This document shows positions 28,905 through 38,591 of a stretch of 64,000 bases of DNA, one piece after another (within the stretch, counting starts at the first letter, position 1; each line of letters begins with the position of its first letter). The notes beneath the pieces are model-generated. The model saw only the letters and a list, made by a program, of their open reading frames with translations. It was not told the DNA's origin and did no database searches. The DNA is from Phytopseudomonas flavescens (lineage in GTDB: Bacteria > Pseudomonadota > Gammaproteobacteria > Pseudomonadales > Pseudomonadaceae): positions 62,001 through 126,000 of the forward strand of contig NZ_FNDG01000001.1 of NCBI RefSeq assembly GCF_900100535.1, written 5' to 3'. The position numbers and the translations under genes are program-made.

Positions 28905-29147
28905 CTACAGGGCGACGCCGTCGCGGTAGATCACGCTGCCGTCGATGGTGATGTCGCGGATCTCACGCAGCATGTTGTCAGCCGCGGTTTCCGCCTCGCT
29001 CTCGCAGATGCTGCCGGGAGCGGCCACCCAGAGCATCTGCACGGCTGCGCCGGCGCACTTGGGCTGGTACTCGATCAGGCCAACGTACTGCTGGCCATCC
29101 TTCATGGCATCCGTCCAGGCGATGCACCCTTTGAAGTTTCTGAACAT
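28905..29147 (-). CDS. small conserved hypothetical protein
   Basis: This 80-residue protein starts MFRNFKGCIAWTDAM with GGAGG 5 bases before the ATG. It holds three cysteines (GCIAW, PKCAGA, SICESEAE) and no signal peptide or membrane segment. It is on the same strand as ku, 168 bp before it, and follows the mgtC-like gene. I do not recognise the family. Confidence 0.65.
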   Translation of the reverse strand: MFRNFKGCIAWTDAMKDGQQYVGLIEYQPKCAGAAVQMLWVAAPGSICESEAETAADNMLREIRDITIDGSVIYRDGVAL

Positions 29148-29227
29148 ACCAGCCTCCGCGTCTGGCTCGACACCTGATGACACCTACCCCTATCAGAGTG
29201 CTTGCGCGTCCAGGCGTTCCAGCGCGT

Positions 29228-29716
29228 TCAACGGGCCCGTCTTTCCAGCCAACCGATGAAGTGCGGTACGGTGTTGAAAATGAACAGCGCCAGCAGCGTT
29301 CCCAGCACTGCCGTGGCCTCCCGGCCCATACCCACGGTGATGCCGATGGCGGCGGTCAACCAGATACCGGCGGCGGTGGTCAGGCCCTTCACTTCGGCCA
29401 TGGAGTCGCCCTTGATGATGGTACCGGCGCAGAGAAAGCCGATACCGGCCACCAGGCCCTGGATCACCCGGCTCATCGCATCGCTCTCGGCGCCCATCTG
29501 CGCCGGCACCAGCACGAACAGCGCCGAGCCCATGGCCACCAGCATATGAGTGCGAATGCCCGCTGCCTTGCCACTGGTTTCCCGCTCAAGCCCCAACAGG
29601 CCACCCAGCAGCGCCGCCAGCAGCAGGCGCAGGGTGACCTGGGTGAACTGCTCGGGGGTGTTCAGATCGGAAAACTCGTTGGCCAGCGTGGCCAGTACTT
29701 CGTCCCAGAAACTCAA
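29228..29716 (-). CDS. MgtC/SapB-family membrane protein
   Basis: This protein of about 162 residues has four or five membrane spans and the family core LLAALLGGLLGLERE, GIRTHMLVAMGSALF, and GIGFLCAGTIIKG. It lacks the long C-terminal ACT-like domain of Salmonella MgtC. Proteins of this family are linked to Mg2+ limitation, acid stress and membrane potential. The TTG at 29716 has GGGAG 8 bases upstream and is preferred over a GTG at 29752. Confidence 0.85.
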   Translation of the reverse strand: MSFWDEVLATLANEFSDLNTPEQFTQVTLRLLLAALLGGLLGLERETSGKAAGIRTHMLVAMGSALFVLVPAQMGAESDAMSRVIQGLVAGIGFLCAGTIIKGDSMAEVKGLTTAAGIWLTAAIGITVGMGREATAVLGTLLALFIFNTVPHFIGWLERRAR

Positions 29717-29993
29717 GATGATCGCTCCCAAACCACACTGATCCAGACCCACGCACCCGACTTGGCGCTTGGCCTGGCTATCGACCCTGCGGGCAGCGAT
29801 AGGTTTGGCTTTTCTGCGCCCTGCCGTCCCCTGGCGGCCATCCTGCGGACCCTGGCGAGCGACGCCAGAAATCGCTTTCGCCGCCGACCGTCTGGCGAAA
29901 AACCTGAACGTGGGCGAACGCCGTCCAGTCTGCTGCTTTACCAGCCCCAGCGTGATCGCGACTCGCCACGCTGCCCGTTGACAGGAGGTTCGA

Positions 29994-30212
29994 ATGTCCA
30001 GAAACCATTACTTTCTCGTCAGCTACACCCTTGGCAAGCAAAAGAAATCGACCGAGATCCAGGCCACGGCACCGGCATTGACACCCGAGCAGGCGCGCCA
30101 CCATATCGAGTCGCTGCACGGCAACGAGCTGCCCAGCGAGATTACCGATATCGACGTGAAGCCCCTGGGCGACACCGGCCATCAGGAACCTGGGCACGTC
30201 AGACAGAGCTGA
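29994..30212 (+). CDS. small hypothetical protein
   Basis: This 72-residue protein has AGGAGG shortly before its ATG. It is soluble and mixed in charge, beginning MSRNHYFLVSYTLGKQKKS. It is followed after 9 bp by the Rossmann-like gene at 30222 and then by the membrane protein gene at 30839, so these three probably form one operon. The promoter must lie in the preceding 277 bp, which hold nothing else that I recognise. Function is unknown. Confidence 0.7.
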   Translation: MSRNHYFLVSYTLGKQKKSTEIQATAPALTPEQARHHIESLHGNELPSEITDIDVKPLGDTGHQEPGHVRQS

Positions 30213-30221
30213 GCAGGCATC

Positions 30222-30842
30222 ATGAGCACACCCCATCTGATCGAGAAAATCGCCCTGTACGGCGCCCCCGAGAGGATCACCGACGCCCTGCTCGACGCCA
30301 TGTCGAGCAGGGGGTTGCGGGCCATCGTGATTGTCGACGATCCGACCGACATTGCGGCACGCCCGGCCATGAGCGCCAAGAGTGGTGATCCGTTCGACGC
30401 GGCCAGGGTGGCACGCAGCGTTGCCGGCGTGGATGCGGTGATTGCCGTCCTGAGCAGTCGGCACCTGCGCGCCGGCAGCGATACCCATGGCTTCGAACGC
30501 ACCTACGGGGCGATCATCGCATTGCTCGAAGGGCTGCCCGCTGCCCGGGTGCAGCGCCTGCTGCTGGTCGGTGATCATGCCTGGCTCGACCACCCCGAGG
30601 CGTTACCGGCGGAGAAGGTCGAGCACCTGCAGCACAGCCTGCACAAGTCTCCACTGGCCTGGACGATGGTGGAAGCACCGGGCGGCGACAGCCACCTCGC
30701 CGCCGCTGGTGGCGAACATGCCGCACTCATCGACGACCTGCAGCAGTATGCCGGCCGCGTGCTGGATCATTGCCTGCAGGAGACCGGCGCCAGGCAGCGG
30801 GTACGGGTCGATTCCCGGACAGCGGCCGAGGAGGCACGATGA
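30222..30842 (+). CDS. NAD(P)-binding Rossmann-like protein
   Basis: This 206-residue protein resembles the atypical short-chain dehydrogenase/NmrA group. An N-terminal beta-strand and turn (IEKIALYGAPERITDALL) replaces the usual GxxGxxG, and a later strand reads VDAVIAVLSS. It then has VQRLLLVGDHAWLDHPEALP. The glycine-rich cofactor motif is poorly kept, so NAD(P) binding is not certain. It is in a probable operon with the genes on both sides, and its stop overlaps the next start (ATGA). Confidence 0.65.
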   Translation: MSTPHLIEKIALYGAPERITDALLDAMSSRGLRAIVIVDDPTDIAARPAMSAKSGDPFDAARVARSVAGVDAVIAVLSSRHLRAGSDTHGFERTYGAIIALLEGLPAARVQRLLLVGDHAWLDHPEALPAEKVEHLQHSLHKSPLAWTMVEAPGGDSHLAAAGGEHAALIDDLQQYAGRVLDHCLQETGARQRVRVDSRTAAEEAR

Positions 30843-31132
30843 GCGCTGAAAGCTATATTCTGCTGGTCGTCTCGAGCTGGCTGCTGGTCTCCGCCGCCAT
30901 GCTCTGGGGCATGCTGCGCCTGGTCAACCGCTATCAGCTGGAAGCCCAGTTGGCCGAGGCGTTCCCTGCCCTGCCCACTTCGCCGACCAGCCAGACCTGG
31001 CGCCGCCGCCATGCCCTGCGCCGGGCGCGGCTGCGCGAGCGGGCTTATCGCAGCTACCAGCGGCACCAGCACGCGCTGGCCGCCTTCAACCTGCCGGCGA
31101 ACCGCTGCGCGGCTCGGTCGGGCCAGCCCTGA
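30839..31132 (+). CDS. small single-span membrane protein, basic tail
   Basis: This 97-residue protein has one N-terminal membrane span (SYILLVVSSWLLVSAAMLWG) followed by a strongly basic cytoplasmic tail rich in Arg (RRRHALRRARLRERAYRSY). The ATG overlaps the stop of the preceding gene. Function is unknown; membrane tethering of a partner or of nucleic acid is only a guess. Confidence 0.65.
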   Translation: MSAESYILLVVSSWLLVSAAMLWGMLRLVNRYQLEAQLAEAFPALPTSPTSQTWRRRHALRRARLRERAYRSYQRHQHALAAFNLPANRCAARSGQP

Positions 31133-31247
31133 GCGCAGGCCTGGCGCTCGGCAGAAGCGCGCTCGCCCGCGAGGGGCCCAGCGACAAACAATCGCCGGGA
31201 GAGAGTGACGACGTGACTCGCGACGGCCCCGCAGAGGATCGCAGCGC

Positions 31248-31285
31248 ACAAAAAAACGCCCGTCTCGTTGCCAATGACGGGCGTT
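31248..31285 (-). terminator. rho-independent terminator after glgP
   Basis: On the minus strand, a 10-bp stem AACGCCCGTC/GACGGGCGTT with an 11-base loop is followed by a run of T. It begins 18 bp after the glgP stop. Confidence 0.9.
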
Positions 31286-31302
31286 CTTCAGCCAGCTTCC
31301 GA

Positions 31303-33759
<2,457 letters not shown>

Positions 33760-33779
33760 CGCAGGTTCACTCCCTGAAT

Positions 33780-34178
33780 TCAGTTATAGACGTGCCCGTT
33801 GCGGCCCTCGTCGGTGCCGCGGTTGGCGGCGAACAGCATGGGATCGACGGTCGGTGCGTTCTTCAGGCCCTCATAGGTGATGCCACCGGCGCGTGCCTGC
33901 AGAAAGGCCTTCTTGGCTTCCCACAGCGCGTCTTCGCGAATGCCGTCAAGCAGGTCATGACCGGTGAGGGTCAGGCCATTGGCAATGGCGATTGGCGCGC
34001 CGTTCCACGGATTGTGCTGGGAACATTCGATCAGGTTGGCCTGGCACATCAGGTGGATATGATAGCTGACGGCTTCGGCGCAGTGCCGGCCAATGCCCTG
34101 CGGATAGAAATGATGGCCGCTTTCCAGTGCTTCGATCTGCAGCAGCAGTTCACGAATCAGTTCCCAATCTCGTTTCAT
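33780..34178 (-). CDS. DUF2513-family protein
   Basis: This 132-residue protein starts MKRDWELIRELLLQIEALE with AGGA 9 bases upstream. The middle part (YHIHLMCQANLIE...LTLTGHDLLDGIRED) matches the DUF2513 pattern, often found in phage and stress loci; its role is unknown. It is immediately upstream of glgP and probably transcribed with it. Family assignment is by recalled pattern. Confidence 0.75.
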   Translation of the reverse strand: MKRDWELIRELLLQIEALESGHHFYPQGIGRHCAEAVSYHIHLMCQANLIECSQHNPWNGAPIAIANGLTLTGHDLLDGIREDALWEAKKAFLQARAGGITYEGLKNAPTVDPMLFAANRGTDEGRNGHVYN

Positions 34179-34407
34179 GTCGTCGATTCCTCTCAAGTTG
34201 TCAGCGGCTCACCGGCATTGCAGAGCGGCTAGCGCCCTGCCCGCCAAGCACTAAGCAATGAGTACCCCACGCGCGACAGAGTTCAATGCATAGATGGATT
34301 TGTGGACGACCACTCATCCATCACCGTGAACTCAGCCCATGCACCGCCCTTCACAACCCTACCGGCTCTTGGCCGGCTTTTGCTGCCCAACGCCAAAGGA
34401 GCCCCCC

Positions 34408-34785
34408 ATGCCCCGTGGAAGCAAAGACAGGTACACACCGGCCCAGAAACGCAAGGCGGCCGCCATCGAGGCCACCTATGCAGAGCGTGGCGTACCGGCG
34501 GACGAGGCCAGCGCCCGGGCCTGGGCGACGGTGAACAAGCAGTCCGGTGGTGGCGAACGGGCCGGTGGTTCGGGGCGTACCACCAGCGCCGCGCAAAAAG
34601 CCCGCGCGCGCCAGGACTCCGCCCGCCAGGCCGCTTCCACCCGGCACGGCGAGGTACGCGCCGACCGGCCATTGCAAAGCCAGAGCAAACAGGAACTGCT
34701 GCACCTGGCCCGCGCCCGGCAGATCGGCGGCCGCTCGACGATGCGCAAAGCCGAACTGATCAGCGCACTGGAAAATGCCTCTTGA
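34408..34785 (+). CDS. Rho-N/SAP-like domain stress protein
   Basis: This 125-residue protein opens with MPRGSKDRYTPAQKRKAAAIE and keeps the ARAWATVNKQSGGGE block of a Pseudomonas family often labelled plasmid stabilization protein. A low-complexity linker rich in Arg, Ala and Ser follows. The last 35 residues (QSKQELLHLARARQIGGRS...KAELISAL) form a Rho N-terminal/SAP-like fold for nucleic-acid binding. AAAGGAG precedes the ATG. It is followed by the DUF2892 gene 28 bp downstream. Confidence 0.8.
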   Translation: MPRGSKDRYTPAQKRKAAAIEATYAERGVPADEASARAWATVNKQSGGGERAGGSGRTTSAAQKARARQDSARQAASTRHGEVRADRPLQSQSKQELLHLARARQIGGRSTMRKAELISALENAS

Positions 34786-34813
34786 TGACCAAGCCCCTGA
34801 AACGGAGTAGCCC

Positions 34814-35080
34814 ATGACCGAACCGACCGAACGCAACGCTGCGACCAACCTGGCGCCTATGGAACGGGTGATTTCCATCGCCGGAGGTGTATTGCTGATA
34901 CGCAAGGGCCTGGCTGTGCGCGGGGTAATCGGCCTGGTGGACATCGCGGCAGGGGCGCTGGGCCTGTTTCGCGGGGTGACGGGCATCTGCCCGGCGAAGC
35001 GGCGCATGGCCGCCGCAAGAAAGCCTGCCGGCACGCTGAAGCAGCTACCCGCGCCGCAGCGCCTGCTCGGGCAGCGTTGA
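34814..35080 (+). CDS. DUF2892-type small membrane protein
   Basis: This 88-residue protein has two hydrophobic segments (VISIAGGVLLI and GVIGLVDIAAGALGLFRGV) and the typical ending GICPAKRRM of the YgaP-like inner-membrane domain without a rhodanese part. It follows the Rho-N-type gene in the same direction and is probably co-expressed. Function is unknown. Confidence 0.75.
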   Translation: MTEPTERNAATNLAPMERVISIAGGVLLIRKGLAVRGVIGLVDIAAGALGLFRGVTGICPAKRRMAAARKPAGTLKQLPAPQRLLGQR

Positions 35081-35129
35081 CCTGACGAGCGTGCCGAGGG
35101 GCGCGCCCGCTTCGGTCAGCGCAGGGCGT

Positions 35130-35519
35130 TCAACGGTAGGAACAGATCATCGCCAGAAACTGGTTTTCGGTGCTGGTGCCATGGGGCGCAGCTTCGTCCC
35201 AAAGCAGCAGTTCACCGTTGTAATAGGCGAAATACAGGGCCCCCTGCTGCTCGTCGCGGCTGGCGAAGCCGCATACGGCCAGGTCATCGCCGGCGGCGCT
35301 GGCGGCGGTACCGAACAGTGAGTCGAAGCCGATGCCACGCGGGTCGATCGCCGTGAACAGGCTGGCCTTGGCCGCCTCGGTGTCGGCATCGGACGGGGTC
35401 ACCAGCACGCGCGTCGGGTTGATCTTGCCGGTGACAGGTACTTGAGGCACTGGCGGCCTGGTGTGGCTGCAACCGGCCAATATCAATGCCGTGGCGAGGC
35501 CGGCCATCAAGGTTTTCAT
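35130..35519 (-). CDS. putative lipoprotein
   Basis: This 129-residue protein has a lipoprotein signal MKTLMAGLATALILAGC, so it should be an envelope lipoprotein. The rest contains two Cys (AVCGFAS and AMICSYR) that could form a disulfide and no recognised domain. The ATG at 35519 has GGGAG 8 bases upstream; the GTG three codons earlier is less likely. Confidence 0.7.
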   Translation of the reverse strand: MKTLMAGLATALILAGCSHTRPPVPQVPVTGKINPTRVLVTPSDADTEAAKASLFTAIDPRGIGFDSLFGTAASAAGDDLAVCGFASRDEQQGALYFAYYNGELLLWDEAAPHGTSTENQFLAMICSYR

Positions 35520-35715
35520 GCGCTTCACTCCCGTGAAATCCGATCAGGGCTGCCAGCACGCCTGCCCCATGCTGCAGGAAGCTGGTCAGCGACGCGGCAT
35601 TGTATGACGGATACAGGGCAGCTCGTCTGCGCGGGGTCACGCAAACAGCTGGTACAGGTGCTGCGGGCGCGATAAATTGCGCCAATCGCCCTGCCCCCCT
35701 CATCCCGGAGCTTTC

Positions 35716-36165
35716 ATGACCACCGACGACACCTGCGCCGATCTGCTGCTCGACAACCAGGTGTGCTTCGCCCTGCATTCGACCTCCCTGGCGATGACCA
35801 AGGTCTACAAGCCGCTGCTCAAGAAGCTCGGGCTCACCTACCCGCAGTACCTGGCCATGCTGGTGCTGTGGGAGCGTGACGGCATCACCGTGGGCGAGAT
35901 CAGCGCTCGCCTGCTGACCGACCCTGGGTCGCTCACGCCGTTGCTCAAGCGCCTGGAGGCCGAGGGCCTGATCACCCGGACGCGCAGCAGCAGCGACGAG
36001 CGCGTGGTGCACCTGCAGCTTACCGACAAGGGCCGCGCCCTGCATGCCGAAGCCCGGCAGATTCCCGGCTGCATCATCAACGCCAGTGCCCAGACTGCCA
36101 GGCGCCTGGCCAGCCTGACCGCCGAACTCACCGCGCTGCGCAGGCAGTTGCAGGAAAGCCTCTGA
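35716..36165 (+). CDS. ohrR: MarR-family organic-peroxide repressor OhrR
   Basis: This 149-residue protein has the sensing Cys at position 17 in [15 protein letters not shown], followed by the MarR winged helix ([25 protein letters not shown]). Oxidation of that Cys by organic hydroperoxides releases the repressor from DNA. It lies 207 bp upstream of ohr on the same strand, with two candidate operators between. The ATG at 35716 is chosen by homology. Confidence 0.92.
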   Translation: MTTDDTCADLLLDNQVCFALHSTSLAMTKVYKPLLKKLGLTYPQYLAMLVLWERDGITVGEISARLLTDPGSLTPLLKRLEAEGLITRTRSSSDERVVHLQLTDKGRALHAEARQIPGCIINASAQTARRLASLTAELTALRRQLQESL

Positions 36166-36264
36166 TAGCAACGGCTGGATTGCCACGCTCAACCACAGGT
36201 CTACACTCAGACCAGTCTGCTGGCCACGAACGGAGCTTTCGAGCCAGATACGGCGAGCCGCGGA

Positions 36265-36335
36265 AAATATCTTGCGCACTAACTAAATCAGGAATAGAGT
36301 CCGAATCAGGCAAATAACTTGCGCACAAGTATTTA
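36265..36335. promoter_or_regulatory. candidate OhrR operators upstream of ohr
   Basis: In the AT-rich gap between ohrR and ohr the motif CTTGCGCAC occurs twice: within ATCTTGCGCACTAACT (about 36269-36284) and within ACTTGCGCACAAGT (36317-36330). The second is a near-perfect palindrome extending into flanking AAT/ATT. Such AT-rich palindromes with TTGCGCA are typical of OhrR sites. Binding is inferred. Confidence 0.55.
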
Positions 36336-36372
36336 TCACGAAAGCTAAACCCCACGATCAGAGGATTCCACC

Positions 36373-36801
36373 ATGTCTATCGAAACCGTTGCCTACCGCG
36401 CCTACGCTGAAGCCACTGGCGGTCGTGAAGGCCGTGCCATTTCCTCCGACGGCGTGCTCGATGTCGCCCTGGTCACTCCCAAGGAGCTGGGCGGTGCAGG
36501 TGGCCAGGGCACCAACCCGGAGCAGCTGTTCGCGGCCGGTTACTCGGCCTGCTTCCTCGGTGCAATCAAATTCGTGGCTGCCCGTGACAAGCACAAGGTC
36601 TCGCCGGATAGTTGGATCGAAGGCATCGTTGGCATCGGTGCAGTGCCCACCGGTTTCGCCATCGAGGTGGAATTGAAGATCACCCTGCCGGGCCTGGACC
36701 GTGAAGAAGCCCAGGCGCTGATCGACAAGGCGCATATCGTCTGCCCTTACTCGAACGCCACCCAGGGCAACATCGACGTGACCCTGACGCTGGTCGAGTG
36801 A
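36373..36801 (+). CDS. ohr: organic hydroperoxide resistance protein (thiol peroxidase)
   Basis: This 142-residue enzyme reduces organic hydroperoxides, using lipoyl proteins as donors. The catalytic Cys60 (GYSACFLGA) and resolving Cys124 (HIVCPYSNA) are at the normal positions, as is the Arg-containing N-terminal loop. It is probably repressed by OhrR encoded upstream. A terminator hairpin follows directly. Confidence 0.96.
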   Translation: MSIETVAYRAYAEATGGREGRAISSDGVLDVALVTPKELGGAGGQGTNPEQLFAAGYSACFLGAIKFVAARDKHKVSPDSWIEGIVGIGAVPTGFAIEVELKITLPGLDREEAQALIDKAHIVCPYSNATQGNIDVTLTLVE

Positions 36802-36827
36802 TCGCCCGGGCGAATGCTTGCAGTTGA

Positions 36828-36865
36828 ACGACAACGCCCCGCAATGATCCGGGGCGTTGTCGTTT
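36828..36865. terminator. bidirectional terminator between ohr and the ABM gene
   Basis: A 13-bp perfect stem ACGACAACGCCCC/GGGGCGTTGTCGT with a 10-base loop is followed by T on the plus strand. It lies between the convergent ohr and ABM-domain genes and could serve both. Confidence 0.85.
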
Positions 36866-37140
36866 CAGACCGCATGGCTGTGCAGATACTGGATCGCCCC
36901 GCTGCGCCAGGCGCTGTCCAGCACCTCTTGTAGCAATGGTGTACGGAAGTAGCGATCCAGATCGGCTGAAGAACGCCAGCTGCTGCGCAGTTGCCAACGC
37001 TGCCGCTCCTGCTGCAGCTCGAATGCCACGCAGCCTTGCAGGCCACGCACCGGTTCCAGCAGGTCACGCAGGTAGCTGCCCAGTTCCTCGCAACGGCCAG
37101 GTGGAGCTTCGAGCACGGTGATGTGGGTCTGCATGGGCAT
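36865..37140 (-). CDS. ABM-domain (antibiotic biosynthesis monooxygenase-like) protein
   Basis: This protein of about 91 residues is a single ferredoxin-like ABM domain: MQTHITVLEAPPGR opens the first strand, then EPVRGLQGCVAFELQQ and WRSSADLDRYFRTPLLQ. Such proteins act as small monooxygenases or as unknown partners in oxidoreductase operons. Start at 37140 or 37134 (two close ATGs). Directly upstream is the 21-codon relic of a short-chain dehydrogenase gene, so the original operon partner has been lost. Confidence 0.75.
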   Translation of the reverse strand: MPMQTHITVLEAPPGRCEELGSYLRDLLEPVRGLQGCVAFELQQERQRWQLRSSWRSSADLDRYFRTPLLQEVLDSAWRSGAIQYLHSHAV

Positions 37141-37148
37141 GTCTCTGC

Positions 37149-37211
37149 TCACCGATGAATACCGCGGCTGGCGCCAGTGATCAATCCGACTTTTTCCTGG
37201 ACAGTGGACAT
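37149..37211 (-). pseudogene. 21-codon relic of a short-chain dehydrogenase gene
   Basis: On the minus strand an ATG at 37211, preceded by GAGGAG, encodes MSTVQEKVGLITGASRGI, the opening strand and TGxxxGI cofactor motif of a short-chain dehydrogenase. It then breaks off within the motif (GIHR, stop at 37149). Everything after the glycine motif is missing and the ABM gene begins nine bases later. An internal deletion of a dehydrogenase gene that was first in the ABM operon explains this. Confidence 0.75.
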
Positions 37212-37485
37212 GACGCACTCCTCGAGAGAGCGGCTGGCTGCGCCGCGACAGCTGCAGAGACTAGGGCAACGAGCCAGTCCCGCGTTAGTCGATTACTGGA
37301 GCATTCTTGCCTGATTCTGCGAAGCCGCTTGTCCATGTACGGCAAGCGCGCCGGTTAACATCGCTTCACGGCTGCCCGATTGCCTATTAGTCCATGATGA
37401 TTGCCCATTCCTGCGAACTACGACTGGCACACGGGACGTCGGGGCAAATCCCGGATAGTCTGCGCCCAGACTCAGGAGTGACCCC
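37212..37485. promoter_or_regulatory. divergent region between the SDR relic and the araC-type gene
   Basis: This stretch separates the minus-strand relic/ABM unit from the plus-strand AraC gene and should hold both promoters. I see no clear operator and no coding frame. The CAGGAGTG ribosome site of the AraC gene is at its right end. Confidence 0.4.
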
Positions 37486-38400
37486 ATGATGCAATCCGAC
37501 CAGCTCGATGAACTGGCCACCCGGCAACGTGAACTATCCAGCCTGATCGAGCGCAAAACGTCCTCGGAAGGCATCCACGATACCTTCATCGAGGGCCTCA
37601 GCCTCGCCCGCACGACAGCGCCGAGCCTGCCGATGCCGACGCTCTACCGACCGTGCCTGTGCATCATCGCCCAGGGCCGCAAGGAAATCCGTCTCGGTGC
37701 GGAGCGGTATTTCTACGACCCGCTGAACTACCTGGTGGCCTCGGTTACCCTGCCGGTCACCGGGCAAGTGGTCGAGGCGACTGCCGAGCTGCCGTACCTG
37801 AGCCTGAAACTGGATATCGATCCTGCGCTGATCAGCGGCCTGCTCGCCGAAGCCGGTCCCATCGGCCTGCCCAATCCCGGCCCCAACCGTGCACTGTTCG
37901 TCGACCGCCTGGACCCGTCGATGCTCGATGCGGTGATCCGTCTGCTGCGCCTGCTCGACGCTCCACGCGATGCCGCCATGCTGGCGCCCCTGGCGCTACG
38001 CGAGATCTTCTATCGGCTGCTGCACAGCCCGCAGGGACAGCGCTTGCGCGAGCTGGTCATGGCCGACAGCCAGAGCCATCGCATCGCCCGGGCAATCGAG
38101 TGGATCAACCAGCATTACGACCAACCGCTGCGCATCGAGGAGCTGGCCCGCGAGGTCAACCTCAGCGCCTCGACCCTGCACCACCGCTTCAAGGCCGTCA
38201 CCGCCTTGAGCCCCCTGCAATACCAGAAGCAGCTGCGCCTGCAGGAGGCCCGTCGGTTGATGTTCAGCGAAGGCCTGGAAGCGGCGTCGGCGAGTTTCCG
38301 CGTCGGCTACGAAAGCCCGTCGCAGTTCAGCCGTGAATACAGCCGCCTGTTCGGCGCGCCACCGCTGCGTGACCTGCACAGATTGCGCAACGCGGGCTGA
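37486..38400 (+). CDS. AraC-family regulator (AraC_N sensor type)
   Basis: This 304-residue protein has an N-terminal AraC_N domain (PTLYRPCLCIIAQGRKEIRLG, then YDPLNYLVASVTLPVTGQV) and a C-terminal pair of helix-turn-helix motifs (PLRIEELAREVNLSASTLHH and EAASASFRVGYESPSQFSRE). Regulators of this type often stand divergent from dehydrogenase or oxidoreductase genes that they control. Here the likely target is the minus-strand unit beginning with the dehydrogenase relic. AGGAG precedes two adjacent ATG codons. Confidence 0.92.
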   Translation: MMQSDQLDELATRQRELSSLIERKTSSEGIHDTFIEGLSLARTTAPSLPMPTLYRPCLCIIAQGRKEIRLGAERYFYDPLNYLVASVTLPVTGQVVEATAELPYLSLKLDIDPALISGLLAEAGPIGLPNPGPNRALFVDRLDPSMLDAVIRLLRLLDAPRDAAMLAPLALREIFYRLLHSPQGQRLRELVMADSQSHRIARAIEWINQHYDQPLRIEELAREVNLSASTLHHRFKAVTALSPLQYQKQLRLQEARRLMFSEGLEAASASFRVGYESPSQFSREYSRLFGAPPLRDLHRLRNAG

Positions 38401-38591
38401 GCAGCGGCCTGAAAGGCCTCGGCACGAGCCATTGCTCGCGCCAACGCGGATCGCGATGAACAGCACCGTGCGAATGCCAGGCGGCGGTTCCAAGACGGGA
38501 GCAGACGTAGGTGGACGGCCGCTACTGGCTTCATTCTGCCCGCCATGACCGCACCATGCGCTCGGCTGAGGCATGGTGCGATACCTGAGGT

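Noticed and set aside
34293..34322. GATGGAT...ATCCATC hairpin before the Rho-N-type gene as another copy of the 75-bp repeat
   Set aside because: It shares only a few bases with the repeat and lacks both GTAGGGTGGA ends.
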